The position numbers and the translations under genes are program-made. Positions 30,972-42,402 of a stretch of 64,000 bases of DNA are shown one piece after another. Every line of letters starts with the position of its first letter. The stretch's first letter is position 1. The DNA is from Calycina herbarum. Lineage: Eukaryota > Ascomycota > Leotiomycetes > Helotiales > Pezizellaceae. Location of the stretch: NCBI GenBank assembly GCA_001414485.1, contig LLEY01000088.1:186001-250000 (forward strand), written 5' to 3'. Below the pieces are notes generated by a model. It was given only the letters and a program-made list of their open reading frames with translations, did not search any database and was not told the DNA's origin.

Positions 30972-32243
30972 AACACCGAAGCGCGCTAGAGTACGTCAAG
31001 CGCGAGACGATAGAAAATCGTAGAGGAAGATAGAAGCTGAATTAGGTGTACCAAAATCGACCGCGCAAAGGATATGTAAGAGCAATTCAAGTCGAACTAC
31101 ACGGAAAGGGAAGCAGTTTCGAAAGAGATTACTATCTAAGCGACATATACGCCAAATCCTTCGATTTATATCACAAAATTATACTACTTGTCACGATCCA
31201 TATCTGAAGGCAAAGGCACAAGAGTATATGTGTGTATATTCGAGAATTTAAAGCTACAGTTCTAAGAACGAGGGAATGCGGAATATATACCCTACGAAAA
31301 AGGGGTATTCCTGCTAACTGTAAAGAGCCTTTAATCTCGTCATAAATCCGTCCAAGCGTTGCGGCTCTGACGGTCACGTGTAGGACCGAGAATCACGTGT
31401 TACGGACCAGCGCCGTAACACTACTCGTCGTATGTCTTTTACACAAGTCAAAAACGCTCTTAATCTACCTGCTTCTGCCCGTACAATCCGCCGAGAACTT
31501 CGCCACGCTGGCTACCGACGATGTATTGCTTGCCCTCGTCCCTTTATTAGCCGACTCTAAGCAAAGAAACGTCTTGCTTTTACATATACGCACCGCTGGT
31601 GGGGGACATCGGACTGGGCAGCTACTCATAGGTAAAAGGGGGACTGGAGGAAGGTCATATGGTCGGACGAGTGTATATTTGAGCTTGGAAAGAGTAGGAG
31701 AGTCTGGGTTACACAGCGTGTAGACGAAAAGAGGTGTCCGGACTGTATTAGGTCGACATATCGCTCAGGGAGGGTGACGGTTATGATCTGGGGCGCGATC
31801 GGCTGGGATTATAAATCCCCTCTTGTCTTCCTAGAGAAGGAATAAGGCTGTAAAGGGGTGAATTCTCGAGCCTATAGAGATCAAGTTCTCGAGCCAGTTA
31901 TCTTTCCATTATTCGACGAGCTTGGTACTAAGTATATCTTTATGGAAGACGGTTCTAAGGTGCACAAGGGACATGCTCGTTTAGCTAAGCTCGAACATAG
32001 TGTCCGCGGGTTTAATTGGCCTCCTTCTTCACCTAATTTAAATGTAATTGAGAAGGTCTAGCGGTGGATGAAAGAAGAGCTGAAAAAGTTGCCTTTTATC
32101 CTGACTTCTAAGGAAGCGTTGATTAGGGAGATCCAAAGGCTTTGGGATCTGGTAGATCCACGTGATTATAGGCGATATACTAAGCGATTAACTTATAAGT
32201 TAGAAGATGTTATCAAAGTTAAAGGATTAGCAACTATTCATTA
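30972..32243 (+). pseudogene. Tc1-like transposase, interrupted by a solo LTR and stops
   Basis: The N-terminal helix-turn-helix reads RKIEAELGVPKSTAQRICKS, after a TAG where Trp is expected. It runs to HIRQILRFISQNYTT, where a solo LTR (31,189-31,420) splits it. It resumes with MSFTQVKNALNLPASARTIR. The DDE part shows VIWSDECIFELG (first Asp), KYIFMEDGSKVHKGHA (second Asp) and NWPPSSPNLNVIEKV (third acidic residue Glu; SPN for the usual SPD). Several TAG/TAA codons replace Trp or Gln. It ends LATIH-stop at 32,243. It would cut and paste the element at TA sites in the nucleus, but cannot as it stands. Confidence 0.88.
31189..31420 (+). repeat. Solo LTR inside the Tc1-like transposase
   Basis: It is 232 bp, starts TGTCACGATCC, ends CGCCGTAACA, and is flanked by CTACT on both sides (31,184-31,188 and 31,421-31,425). 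Removing it and one CTACT joins the transposase frame. No related LTR was noticed elsewhere in the window. Confidence 0.82.
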
Positions 32244-32861
32244 ATAATATATATAAGTTTTAAGGCAAAAGACTTGAAGTTTAAATTATAATAGATTTTT
32301 AAGTAATAAGTGTCAATTTGGTAGGGTTCGCTTAGGTGTCCCACGAGTAATGGCCCCAACTCTTACATCACTGTAAAGTGGTATTCGACTAAAGCTTCAG
32401 CCTATCTGGCTTGGCGTACAGTGAGCTGCGGGTTGTCTTAAAGTTGTAGGTGCGCTTGCGGACGAAGAAGGAGCGGTGGTCGTCTTATTAGCGAGGTTTG
32501 CGGACCGTGCTTTAGCCTTTTAGGCAGTAATACGTCTGAGGTCGTCATCGACACCACTGGCGAGAGCGTAGAAGAGATCCATGTCACTATTAGCTTGAAG
32601 CTTAGGAACGATAAGAGATTGTTAGAAGTTCAGGGTCAGCTTAGTAAATAAGTCGTCTACGCGGTCTTGTCTAGGAACTTCCGCTTCGTCTGCTAATCTC
32701 TGGAATTCGGCCCGAAACTCGTAGAAGGTTTCTTTGTGTATTTGTAACTCTTTGTACTTTCCGCGAGCTTCTTAGCGTACGTACGAGCTGACAGCGATAT
32801 TGCGAAGGTATTTCAACATCTCCGTATAAGAGGTGAAGCGAGAGGCAGCGTCGAACTTGTA

Positions 32862-34199
32862 CAAAAGGGGGTCTCAAGAAGTCAAGAGCCACCCATGTTT
32901 TCTGCCATTGCCAAGACATCCAAATTTGGTATAGTTTATATGCTGCTTTAATGCTCTACTAATGAGTTTGTGTACCCTTTCGTAATCTAACCTTTTCAAG
33001 CCTCTCTAGAAGGGAGTCTATATACTTATTAAAGTCCTCTATAGTAATCTCATTCTCCCAGATATCAAGAACTGCCTCCTGGAGGTCCTTTGAAGACCAA
33101 CCGCCGTACGGATTCCTATTCCGGAGCTTTTGTTTTAAGATCCTCTATATATTCTCAATTGGATTAAGATCAGGAGACGAGGGAGGCCAATCGATCGAAT
33201 ATATAAAGCATTCTACTTGTGCTTTATTACAAAGACCTTGATTCCTCTTTGTATCTGTCTTTCCGTGGACCCTACTCCTATCTTCGACTACAAAATAGTC
33301 CCCCTCGACACAAAAGTCCCCTAGACTCTGTTTTAAACCGTGTTTATCTGCATATATATTCTCTAAAAGCCCTCGTAAGATCTGTTCCTCGTACTTCCTT
33401 TGTGTAAAGCCCTTTCCTTCTTCTTCGGTCGATAAAAAGACAAGCTTGCTCTTGAAATTATACACGATAGCAGCGGCACAGTGTAAAGACGTTCGGCCGC
33501 TTCGAAACGTAAATTGAATACAATCGAGTCGTTGTCGTTCCCCTCTTTTACGAAGGATTTTAAGTCTTCGGCGTATATTTGATTAGATTGTTGTCTCGTC
33601 GTAATAAAGGCCCTTTCGCTAGTACTCTTTTGGCCGGTCCCAGTTCGCAATTGAAAAGGTATATCGTTTTGATCGTGTCGCTTGAGAGAGGAAGGGCTTA
33701 TAATCGGGGACGTGGTAGTGATATCCGTGACGTGCTAAGGCAGCTAGAATCGTATTATCAGAGGCTTTAATACCATGCTCTTGTGTAATCTCCTGAAGAG
33801 GTGTTGCTCGCCGGTCAAAGTGGCCTGTTATCCACTTAATTATCTCCTCTACCTTCTCATCTGAGATAACCGGAGGTCTGCCAGTCCTTCCTTTGCTTGT
33901 ACGCCGATCCGAAACCTATTTTGATGCTGTGCCTCGTACAAGATTAAGCCGCTGTGCAGCATCTCTTTGAGAGTAGCCTTGCTTAAGAAGAAAGCGAAAG
34001 CGTGTTCGTTTAGGAGTATCGTGCTCTTTGCGGAGTGTTTTGCGAACGTAGCCCATTGTAATTAACCTGTAGAGAGCTCTAGAAGCTATGAGTATAGAAT
34101 ATATATAGTGTTGAGGAAAGAGAAGGTGCTAGAACGGCGTGGTACTAAGCTCACCGCCTTACAGGGGGGTGGCTCTTGACTTCTTAAGACCCCCTTTCG
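32862..34199 (-). mobile_element. Tc1/mariner element 2 in the Gypsy A gag
   Basis: The ends CAAAAGGGGGTCTCAAGAAG and the complement CTTCTTAAGACCCCCTTTCG are inverted repeats (over 30 bp, continuing TCAAGAGCCACCC). TA stands outside each end (32,860-32,861 and 34,200-34,201). The flanking gag reads through once the element is removed. It is 1,338 bp, typical for Tc1. Confidence 0.92.
32990..34056 (-). pseudogene. Tc1-like transposase, several nonsense changes
   Basis: An ATG at 34,056 opens MGYVRKTLRKEHDTPKRTRF. The helix-turn-helix part follows (LLKQGYSQRDAAQRLNLVRG), then a TAG where Trp is expected, SKGRTGRPPVISDEKVEEI, ALARHGYHYHVPD, LYYDETTI (first Asp), YFVVEDRSRVHGKT (second Asp) and DWPPSSPDLNPIENI (Glu), then TAG for Trp. 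Length and order fit a full Tc1 transposase of about 340 residues. The stops (TGG-to-TAG, CAA-to-TAA) plus one shift near 33,560 inactivate it. It shares its layout but little close identity with element 1. Confidence 0.88.
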
Positions 34200-34432
34200 T
34201 ACTTGGAGTGAATGTAATTTCGTGCTCGGCTAGTAGTACAGCGATATACCAGGTTCATCTTGGCTTCCTTAGACTCGAAGTGGTCAGCGTTGATGTGTAG
34301 CTTCGCTATGATTTCGGTCTCCCAGGTTCTATACGTGATCTGGTCGTCTTCTATTGTAAAGGTTCGTGGATTCTCTACTCTACTAATCTTCTTAGAAGAC
34401 TAAGCAGTAGGAACTGGTTAGGCAGCAGTAGT

Positions 34433-34687
34433 TTAGACGACCTTTTCAGCCTTTAGCTCTGCAGGGGTGTATTCACAGCGTGCGTGTATGTCTGATCCTG
34501 ATCCTGATCCTTGAGTAGTGAATCCAGTATTGACTTCGAGGTAGTGGTCCTTATCTGTGAGAGTAGTCATAGTCTGGAGGATTTGTCGTAGAGCATCATC
34601 GACCGAAAGAGGAGGAGGTGACTTAGGTTTTGCTGCTTCGGAAGAGCTAGCAGCTGCCTTGCTAATAGGTGGAGGTGGTGGTGCCAT
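34433..34687 (-). pseudogene. Gypsy A gag, N-terminal part
   Basis: An ATG at 34,687 opens MAPPPPPISKAAASSSEAAK, and the frame continues to KAEKVV before a TAA where homology to 5,760-5,830 goes on. The N-terminus is Pro-rich, with LSVDDALRQILQTMTTLTDK as a helical segment. It matches the RIPed frame at 5,530-5,770. It is the readable reference for this family's gag; the stop and the downstream deletion make it inactive. Confidence 0.75.
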
Positions 34688-34921
34688 GGCTCGGGAAGAG
34701 GTCTTAGTCTTTCGAGAGCTGGTGTTGATAGTAGGTAGTAAAGGTAAAGGCCCTTCGTTCGATGGCTTATCGAGCTAGCTAAGAGAGGAGCGTCGGAGCT
34801 TGTTACCGCGTACGAAGGGATTCGTTATAAGGTGAATGTGTGTGTTTTCGTTCGTAAACAGCGTTGTCTGTTTTAGGATATTCGTATGCCTTCCTAGGCA
34901 AGAGTGTGAGTTTAGTTTTAG

Positions 34922-35020
34922 TGTAACGGCCCTCTACAAATGCACTAAAAGAAGTGCTCACAGAATAGTACCTGTATTCGAAGAAAACTAAACTAAAGAG
35001 AGAAGAGGAGAGTTGGTACG
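34922..35020 (-). repeat. Gypsy A LTR, part 1 (split by Gypsy B)
   Basis: The reverse complement matches the second half of the 183-bp LTR, ending in GGCCGTTACA. It stops at GTACG (35,016-35,020) where Gypsy B begins. The other half resumes after the same GTACG at 42,295-42,299. Confidence 0.9.
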
Positions 35021-35455
35021 TGTAACGAAACTCAAACGAACTAAACAAAGATGACTAAGTCTCGAAGGTTGGTATGCAGGTAAGAAGTACAGATGCGCCG
35101 GGTTGTTCACTTGGAAGTAAACTCGTTACTTATATTAAAGATGTCAAATAAGATGATAAGATTGATAACTAAAGTTGAGCACGAAGCTCCTATCTAATGG
35201 TAGACGTGCCAGTCTTATATAGAACCTTCGTTCCTCGTGCTAGCCTGCTAGCTCGGTCGCTCCGTCGCTGCTAGACTGCTAGACCTGTCGCCCCGTCTAG
35301 CGAACTCTTATTACGTGATTATAACTAAAAGAAATCCCTGGATCGCTTAGCTAACCTAACCGATCCCTATCTACTATAAGAGTATTCCGATAGTACTTAA
35401 CCTGTTAGGACGCCGCCTAGTCTTCACTTATCACATATACATGTGATTCGTGACA
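35021..35455 (-). repeat. Gypsy B 3' LTR
   Basis: It is 435 bp long and the partner of 41,860-42,294. The two differ mainly by transitions, with the 41,860 LTR more RIPed near its gag-side edge. Confidence 0.93.
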
Positions 35456-35545
35456 CTATCCCCTTCTTAGCTTAGCGTGTCCCTACGCTTAAGTACGACC
35501 TAAGAAATATCGTTAGAAGGCTAGCGGCCTTCTTCCTTTTCTAAC

Positions 35546-36118
35546 ATAAATGCCCCTCGTTCCCTACGACGAACTGACTACGAAGCCCTTAGTAGAGTAA
35601 TCAACTTATCGGGCAAGAAAATAGCTCTATATACCCGTTATAAAAACGCTAACAAGGAACACGAGTGTTTTAGTCCTAGGGACCAAAAACTATCACGGTG
35701 TAGTCGCTACACTACTATAAACAAATCCTACGATGTCTACATTGTTAATCGAATGCCTATAGCAAACGAGTAAGAGAGCGTCGACTCCTAGATCGAGCAT
35801 CTAGATGATGAAGAGGAGAAGAGTCATACGATCATGGCTGAGGCCATGGCTCGTATTCGTCGACTAAAGAAGCAAAAACGCTAACTCTATAAGAAGCGTT
35901 AAAGGATGATAGCTGCTAGTCTTAACTCGTTTAACGAGTTGGATGCTGCTAAAGATTTAGAAAGAAAGAAGAAAGAGAAGGAGGAAGAAAAGAAGCGGAT
36001 AGAAGAAGAGGCTGCCAGGCTGGCCGCCCTTCCTACGCCCGACGTTTCCGACCCTGCCCTCGCCCTAGGCCTTGACCTAGCCTTTCTTAAGTCCTTTCCT
36101 ACTAACTACGCGATGTAG
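35546..36118 (+). pseudogene. Antisense accessory reading frame of Gypsy B (aORF)
   Basis: Reading plus strand, opposite to gag-pol, from an ATA (probably a former ATG) gives about 190 codons. It has SLRRTDYEALSRVINLSGKK, LYTRYKNANKEHECF, KSYDVYIVNRMP, LDDEEEKSHTIMAEAMARIR and RLKKQKR. It ends with a long charged helix, SFNELDAAKDLERKKKEKEE, and DLAFLKSFPTNYAM. Four in-frame stops (TAA or TAG) all sit where Trp would fit. The middle part resembles a frame in the same place and orientation in Gypsy C (YTRYK, SYDI, DEEE, LNS.AELEKRKEKE). It has no gag or pol motif; a basic, coiled-coil, possibly nucleic-acid-binding protein is one reading. The function is unknown. Confidence 0.65.
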
Positions 36119-36169
36119 GCAGACTTGGGTTTCGACGGTGGAACTCCTAAAGTTCCTCCGAGTACTGGC

Positions 36170-39100
36170 TGATGTTTTTTCTAGGTTCCTAAGTGTTTTC
36201 TAAATATAGGTAATCTAACTATTTTATTAAATACTTAACCTGTCCTCTGATAAGTCTATAGTTAAGAATCCTCTCGACTTTATACTTAGCGTTTAGGTTT
36301 ACCGGTTGAATTTCTATAAGTAGGGCTAGTAGTGCTCCCGGTGGTGCTGGTTCGAGTAAGGATATATAGAATACTAGGTAGATATTCATTATCCTTAGTA
36401 GCGCTAATTTATAATTTAAAGGTCCTTTAACACGTTTGATTTTAAATAGTCTAAGTTTTTTATAATCTAATTTATTACTTAGTCTTTTTATATTAATGTT
36501 TTTTTGTACTAAGTAGACTTTATCCCTCTCTTTTAGTATTAGCTCCTAACTACGTCGTTTGTTATAGTAGTATATATTTCTTTCGGCTATGAATTATAAA
36601 TCCTCTATAAGTTCCTTATATAGCTCTTTGATTTTTAAGACATAAACATGAGTAAGTTAGTTATTAATAGTCGTAGACAGTGGTTCTCGATACGCCGACA
36701 ATTTATACTTAAAATTAGCGTAGAATAGTATAACAAGTGTTATTTCTATTACTAAACTGTTATAGGTAAACTATGCTAAGGGCAGCAGTTCTACCTAGTT
36801 GTCTTACTAGTAGTTTATATAATAACAAAGGTATGTTTTAACTACTTAATTCATCCGTTCGTTTCCTCTATTTGTTTAAGGGTAGAAAGCTATAGAGAGC
36901 TTCCTTTTTACACCTAATTATTCTATAAGAGCGATCTAAAATTTTAAGGTAAAGAGCTTATCTCTATCTAAGAGTATTTCTTTAGGTAGTCTATGTCTTA
37001 AAACTACTTCTTTAAGGAATATAAATGCTAATTCCTTAGCTATACTTAACTCTATATATATTATTAGGATTATATATTTCGTAAGTCGTTCTATAATAAC
37101 CAGGATCGCGTTATATTCAACTCCTATTATCGGATCTTTAGATTTTAGTAATTTAATAATAAAATCTATAGATATTAATTTCTAAGGTATCTATAGTATT
37201 AGAGTAGTGTTTATCTGTCTATAAGGAGCATAGTAGGAAGCCTTGTTCTTAGTATAGGTATTATATTCTGCTATTACTTCCTTAACTATTGTAGATAACC
37301 GATTAATATAGTAGTGTTATCTTATCCTCTAGAGGGTTCTACGAATTCCTTAGTAACCGTAAGCGGGTGTAGCATAGTATTCCTATATAAATTCTTTTAC
37401 GTACGAGCTAGGAACCTATAGTTTCTCTTTTATATACTAATTATAACCTTTATATATTTTCTAAATTTTATCTATCTAGATATTGTTTATTACTACTATC
37501 TCGTATATAGTAGGTACTAAGTCTCTATTCTTAAGAGTTTTTAAGATCGTAATCTTCTTATACTCCTTATTTCCCTCGTATCTAGGTTTCTAGCTAAGAG
37601 CATTAGCTTAAGCATTTAACATTCCTTTTATATATCGAATAATAATATCAAATCCTCCTAATATCTCTAACTATCTAGCTAATCGTCTTATCGTAAGTTC
37701 CTTAGTTGTTATAAACGTCCTAAGGTTCTCGTAGTCAGATAAAACTATAACTAGGTATTTTACTAGCTATAAATAAATTCTCTAGTATTCTAAAGCTAAT
37801 ACTATAATAAGTAGTTCCTTATCGAAGATACTATAGTTTTATTATACTAGGTTAAATGTTTTTAAATAATATATAATAGACATAAGTTTTCTCTTATTAT
37901 TTAGTTATAGGTAAATCGTACCTACTACTATGTCTAAGACGTCTGTTTCGATTATACTAGGTTTGTCTATATTGAAATTATATAAAATAGGTTTTTCTAT
38001 AAACTTTGCTTTAATTTTCTAAAAAGCATTCTTCGTCTGTTTATTCTATATAAACTTAGTAGCTTTCTTAACTAGTACTAACATTAGTTTAGTAATCTTT
38101 ATATAGTCTTATATAAATAGATAGCAAAAGTTTACGAATCTAAGGAAGGACTGTATATCTTTTATATTCTCTAGTAACTTCTAGTTTAAGACGTCCTAGA
38201 TCTTTGCTAGATCTATTTCTATTTTTCCTAAGTTAAATACCTATCCTAGGAAAAGTGTCTAAGTTACTTCGAACTCGTATTTTAAGAGTTTCAATCAAGA
38301 GTTTACTTTTATAAGTTATTATAAAACTTCTCTAACATGTCCTTCGTATTCTTCTTCTTTTTCTAAGAAGATTAGGATATTATCTAGGTAATAAATCACT
38401 ATCACCCCTAGTAGATCTCCTAAAATATTATTATTTTATCTCTAATATATAGCTAGTATGTTATAAAGTCTAAATAGTATAACTATATATTTATAAAGGC
38501 CTGATAGTAAGGCAAATACTGTCTTCTATTCGTCTCCGACTTTTATTCTTATAAGTCTATAGGCGTTTTGTTAATCCAGTTTTGTAAATCGTACTACCTT
38601 GCCTAACTTATCTTGTAAGTATTAGCTAGGTAGCAGCGGATAAGCGTCCTTAACCGTAGTATGATTTACTTCTTAATAATCAATATATACTCTCCTATCT
38701 AGGTCGTCTTTCTTCTTAATAATAAGCATATTTAAGGCAATTAGCGACTCAGATCTCCTAATATGTCCCTTCTTAATACCTTTCTTTATATAACTTTCTA
38801 TTCTCTATAGGCTTTTCTAGTTATATAACTGAAGCTTCTACTTTGAGAGGTAATAACCCTCTTTTAATTTAATCTTATAATCCTATAAGCAATGTTCTAG
38901 CAAAGCTCGTAAGTCTTCTAGGTTTTCGAACAAAGCCCTAAATTCTCTATACTATATAGGTATTTCGTTATTAGCTTTCTTACTAACCTGTAGAGAACCC
39001 TAGGCAAGGTGTCCTAGCGCTTTAGAAGAGGTAGCGCTAACCTCGTTCTAGCCTTAAAGTTATAAATACGAACTTACGTATTTATATCGACTAAAGGTTA

Positions 39101-40550
39101 TCGTTCTAGCCTTCTAGTTAATTTCTAGATTATATTCCTAAATCTATAGTATACTAAGTATTACTTCCTTACTTCCTATTTTAATAATATCGAATTATAT
39201 ATCTAAGCAGTGTCCTTTGATATTAATCTCTGTTAGAATAGTTTACTAATTAATAATTCCGTCTTAATATATAATATCTGTTCTATTAACTACTTCTAAT
39301 CGATATAGTCTTATCCTTTTAATTAGAACGTTTAGCTTTTCTCGAGCTATTAGAAAGATAAAGTTGTCTGTTACTCCTGAGTCTATTATAACTTATAACT
39401 TTTTCTCTTTTACTTCTATAGTTATTACTAACTGTCTTTCTTCTAAAGTAGCGTCTAACTTTACTTTAATATATTGAACTTCGAAAGATTGATTTTCTCG
39501 ATTATACTTTTTTCTTTCTTCGTCTTTATACTATAAAAAGAACCTTACTCTTTCCTTATTAGCGTATACTACCTCGTATACTAATCTATATTCTACGATT
39601 CCTATAGTTTTAGGAATTTCCTCTATAAATTGCTTTAGTATTTATCCGTAGTTGTATTAGATCTATTTATAACTGGTTTTCGAAATAGCTTCTATAGACC
39701 ATAGTTCTCTTATATATAGATAATCTAAAGTAGCCTCTAGCACACTTATCTCTGGTTTTATATAGTAAACTTTAAATATATAATCTCTTAAATTCTTTTC
39801 TTTAATAGCTCTAATCTAGGACTAAGGAAAGAATACTACTCCTTCTTTATCTGATAATACTACTTCGTATATCTGATAATATTCTACTATTCTAGCAGGT
39901 TCTAGTAATATTCCTTCGAATCGCTTCTATAATAACTAGTCTAAAGTCGGACTTGGTTTATATTATATCTATCGCGCTGTTATTTCCTAAACTGTTTCTA
40001 TAAACCATAGTTCTCCTACTAATAGATAGCATATTTCTTCTAGTTCTGTCTTAGCCTATCTAGTTATATTAAATTCCCTTCGCTTCTAGAATAGTATACT
40101 AAATAGTTGTTATAAGTCGTATTTTCTTAGTACTAACCTATTATTTCTAATTAATATAACTACGATATATTACTTAAATTCCTCTAATATAACATCTTTA
40201 GGTAGTATTCCGAGGAAAGGGGTTTTAATTCGTCTTATAAATCCTATTAGAACTTACTATATCTACGTACTAGTCTTTCTTGTAATATCGTATATTCTCT
40301 ATACATCCCCTACTTTAGAGTAGCTAGGTTTTTTAATTAGTTAGCGTTTCCGTTCTAGTTCCTTTTCTTTAATAGTTTTCTATCTAGTAATTAGGCTAAC
40401 TATAGTTATCGTTTTAGGGTTATTACTTATAACTATATACGTTGTTAAGATGGTTAAGTTAACCCCTTATATTATATAAGGACTCTAGAAATCTAGTTTC
40501 TAATTATTAATATATGCTTATTAATTTCCTTGTTTAAAAGTTCTAAGGAA
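36170..40550 (-). pseudogene. Gypsy B pol with chromodomain, RIPed
   Basis: On the minus strand the RT box reads YYLDNILIFLEKEEE near 38,362-38,402, with Asn for the second catalytic Asp. The 3' end at about 36,180-36,310 reads NAKYKVERILNYRLIRGQVK, then LDYLYLENT, which is a chromodomain of the same type as in Gypsy C. Protease, RNase H and integrase positions fit the spacing but are hard to read because of stops. Confidence 0.85.
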
Positions 40551-40559
40551 AGCCTAAGT

Positions 40560-41828
40560 TTCTTTAACTTCTAGGTCTTTATTCTTCATTTCTTCTTCTA
40601 AACTAGAAGATAAACCCGATGTCTTTAAAGAACTAGTCGATAGTAGTGATTCGTATTCTACTTAAAGAGGTTGCTTAGATTCTATTACTGATTATATATT
40701 ATAATATTCCTTAAGAAGTAGATCTTTATTATTATTAGTATCTTATACTTTACTAATTCCTTTATTATTTTTAATCTAGGTTCTATATCCTCGTACTTTA
40801 AGCTCCTTATTCGTAAGTTTAATACGATTAGTTAAAGCTACCTATTATTAAATAGTAGTATTGATTTGTTTCTTTCTCTTAGAATCTTTCTTCTTACTAT
40901 ACTTATTTGCTCTATAGCCTAGTTAGCTATAATTATAATATAAGTTCTACTCGTGTTAATGATTTCGTTCTTCTTAGGAAAGTCCTTCTTTCTTTAGAAA
41001 GGTTTTCTTTTACGTAGCGTTTGTCTTCTTACTATGCTTACTGGCATAAGAGTGCTTCTACTTTCCTAACCCTTTACTCTTTTCCCTGTATCTAGGGTTA
41101 CTCTTCCTAAATTTATATAAGCGGTTGTCTAGCTAGACGACTTCCTTAATTATACCTATAATAGTTAAGAACTACATGTTCTACTTAGCTATTTCCTTAT
41201 AAATATATATCTTTAATCTTCTACGAAAGAGTTCTATAAGAGTAATCGCGTCCTATCCCGACTTCGTTCTATAACGTTGAAACTTATTAGCGTAATCTAT
41301 TACTAATCTAGTCTAGTGTAATTCTAAAAGCTTGTATATAGCTGTTTAGATTATATTAAAGTCTTTAAAGACTTTCCTAATAGTTACTTTAAATCCTCTC
41401 TAAGATTTAAATATAATCTTAGTTAATTCTATCTTTCTATCTTTATCCTTATTTTTAAAAAAGTCCTTTAAGTATAGCTAAGCCTATTCTAATACTGATC
41501 CTCTAAGGTAGGAAATAGTAAAGATAGTTTATAAGTTATAATTGCCTTCGAACTTATTAGAATTAAAGTTAAAGTAGATGTCTATTTAGAGAAGGAATAA
41601 GTCGAGTTCCTTTTGCTTCCTATAATACGTATCTAGCATCTTAACTTTAATAGATTTAAGTGCTTCGACCTTATAGAGCTCGGGGGCGTCTAGTATACTA
41701 ACATTGTCGTCGTTCCTAGTTAACTGTGTACTAGCAGGTGTCCTCCTAGTCACACCTCCAGATATTCCGGCGACGTTGACTCGACTAGCATTCGGGCTAG
41801 CTGCTGCGGCGGGGGTTGCTAGGGCCAT
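40560..41828 (-). pseudogene. Gypsy B gag
   Basis: An ATG at 41,828 opens MALATPAAAASPNASRVNVA. The frame stays clean for 80 codons, through NVSILDAPELYKVEALKSIK, to a TAA after LDLFLL. Homology to the Gypsy C gag at 47,810-48,060 runs past the stop. A zinc knuckle position exists near 40,910-40,955 but its Cys codons are mutated. The clean start against the RIPed rest shows that mutation density drops towards the LTR. Confidence 0.8.
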
Positions 41829-41859
41829 AGCGACTGAACTTCTAAGCAGGTGCTTAAAG

Positions 41860-42294
41860 TATAATAAAACTTAAACGAACTAAACAAAGATAACTAAGTC
41901 TTAAAGGTTAGTATATAAGTAAGAAGTACAGATGCGCCAGGTTGTTCACTTAGAAGTGAACTCGTTACTTATATTAAAGATATCAAACAAGATAATAAGA
42001 TTAATAACTAAAGTTAAGCACGAAGCTCCTATCTAATAGCAGACGTGCTAGTCTTATATAGAACCTTCGTTCCTCGTGCTAGCCTGCTAGCTCGGTCGCT
42101 CCGTCGCTGCTAGACTGCTAGACCTGTCGCCCCGTCTAGCGAACTCTTATCACGTGATTATAACCAAAAGAAATCCCTAGATCGCTTAGCTAACCTAACC
42201 GATCCCTATCTACTATAAGAGTATTCCGATAGTGCTTAACCTGTCAGGACGCCGCCTGGTCTTCACTTATCACATGTGCACGTGATTCGTGACA
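41860..42294 (-). repeat. Gypsy B 5' LTR
   Basis: It is 435 bp long. Its gag-side edge (TATAATAAAACTTAAACG) is a RIPed form of TGTAACGAAACTCAAACG. Confidence 0.93.
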
Positions 42295-42299
42295 GTACG

Positions 42300-42402
42300 C
42301 TCTGTCTCTATTTATGTACACTAAGCGAGACTTCGGTAGAACCTCGGCAAGTGATCCAGCCTCGGTCACGTGACCCAGTCGTATGTGACTGGGACTGTCA
42401 CA
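42300..42402 (-). repeat. Gypsy A LTR, part 2
   Basis: The reverse complement starts TGTGACAGTCCCAGTCACAT and runs to GAGACAGAGC, the first half of the Gypsy A LTR. It carries about 20 extra bp (a second GATCAC/GGTCACGTGAC block) compared with 5,106-5,288. Confidence 0.88.

Larger units (their letters stand above)
30793..32363 (+). mobile_element. Tc1/mariner element 1 in the Gypsy A copy
   Basis: Terminal inverted repeats of about 36 bp begin AGAGTTGGGGCCATTACTCG at 30,793 and end with its complement at 32,363. TA stands outside both ends. The flanks join into an uninterrupted match to 15,100-15,140 of Gypsy A. It is 1,571 bp including a 232-bp solo LTR inside the transposase gene. Confidence 0.92.
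30711..35020 (-). mobile_element. Gypsy A, second copy, minus strand, internally deleted and split
   Basis: The pieces are 30,711-30,790 (RNase H to integrase linker, matching 15,131-15,225), 32,364-32,861 and 34,200-35,020 (gag and leader, matching 5,190-6,400). At about 32,430 gag sequence is fused directly to sequence matching 15,075-15,125, so about 3 kb of pol is missing. Two Tc1-like elements sit inside, each with TA on both sides. The remaining LTR part is at 42,300-42,402 beyond Gypsy B. This copy is far less RIPed than the one at 5,106. Confidence 0.85.
35021..42294 (-). mobile_element. Gypsy B, chromodomain LTR retrotransposon
   Basis: Two 435-bp LTRs (35,021-35,455 and 41,860-42,294) begin TGTAACGAAACTC and end CGTGACA. 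GTACG is duplicated outside (35,016-35,020 and 42,295-42,299). Gag starts at 41,828 on the minus strand, so the 41,860 LTR is the 5' one. LTRs and ends are GC-normal, while the pol region is strongly RIPed. It was inserted in the LTR of the minus-strand Gypsy A copy. It is the same family as Gypsy C and as the end at 2,515-3,085. Confidence 0.95.
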
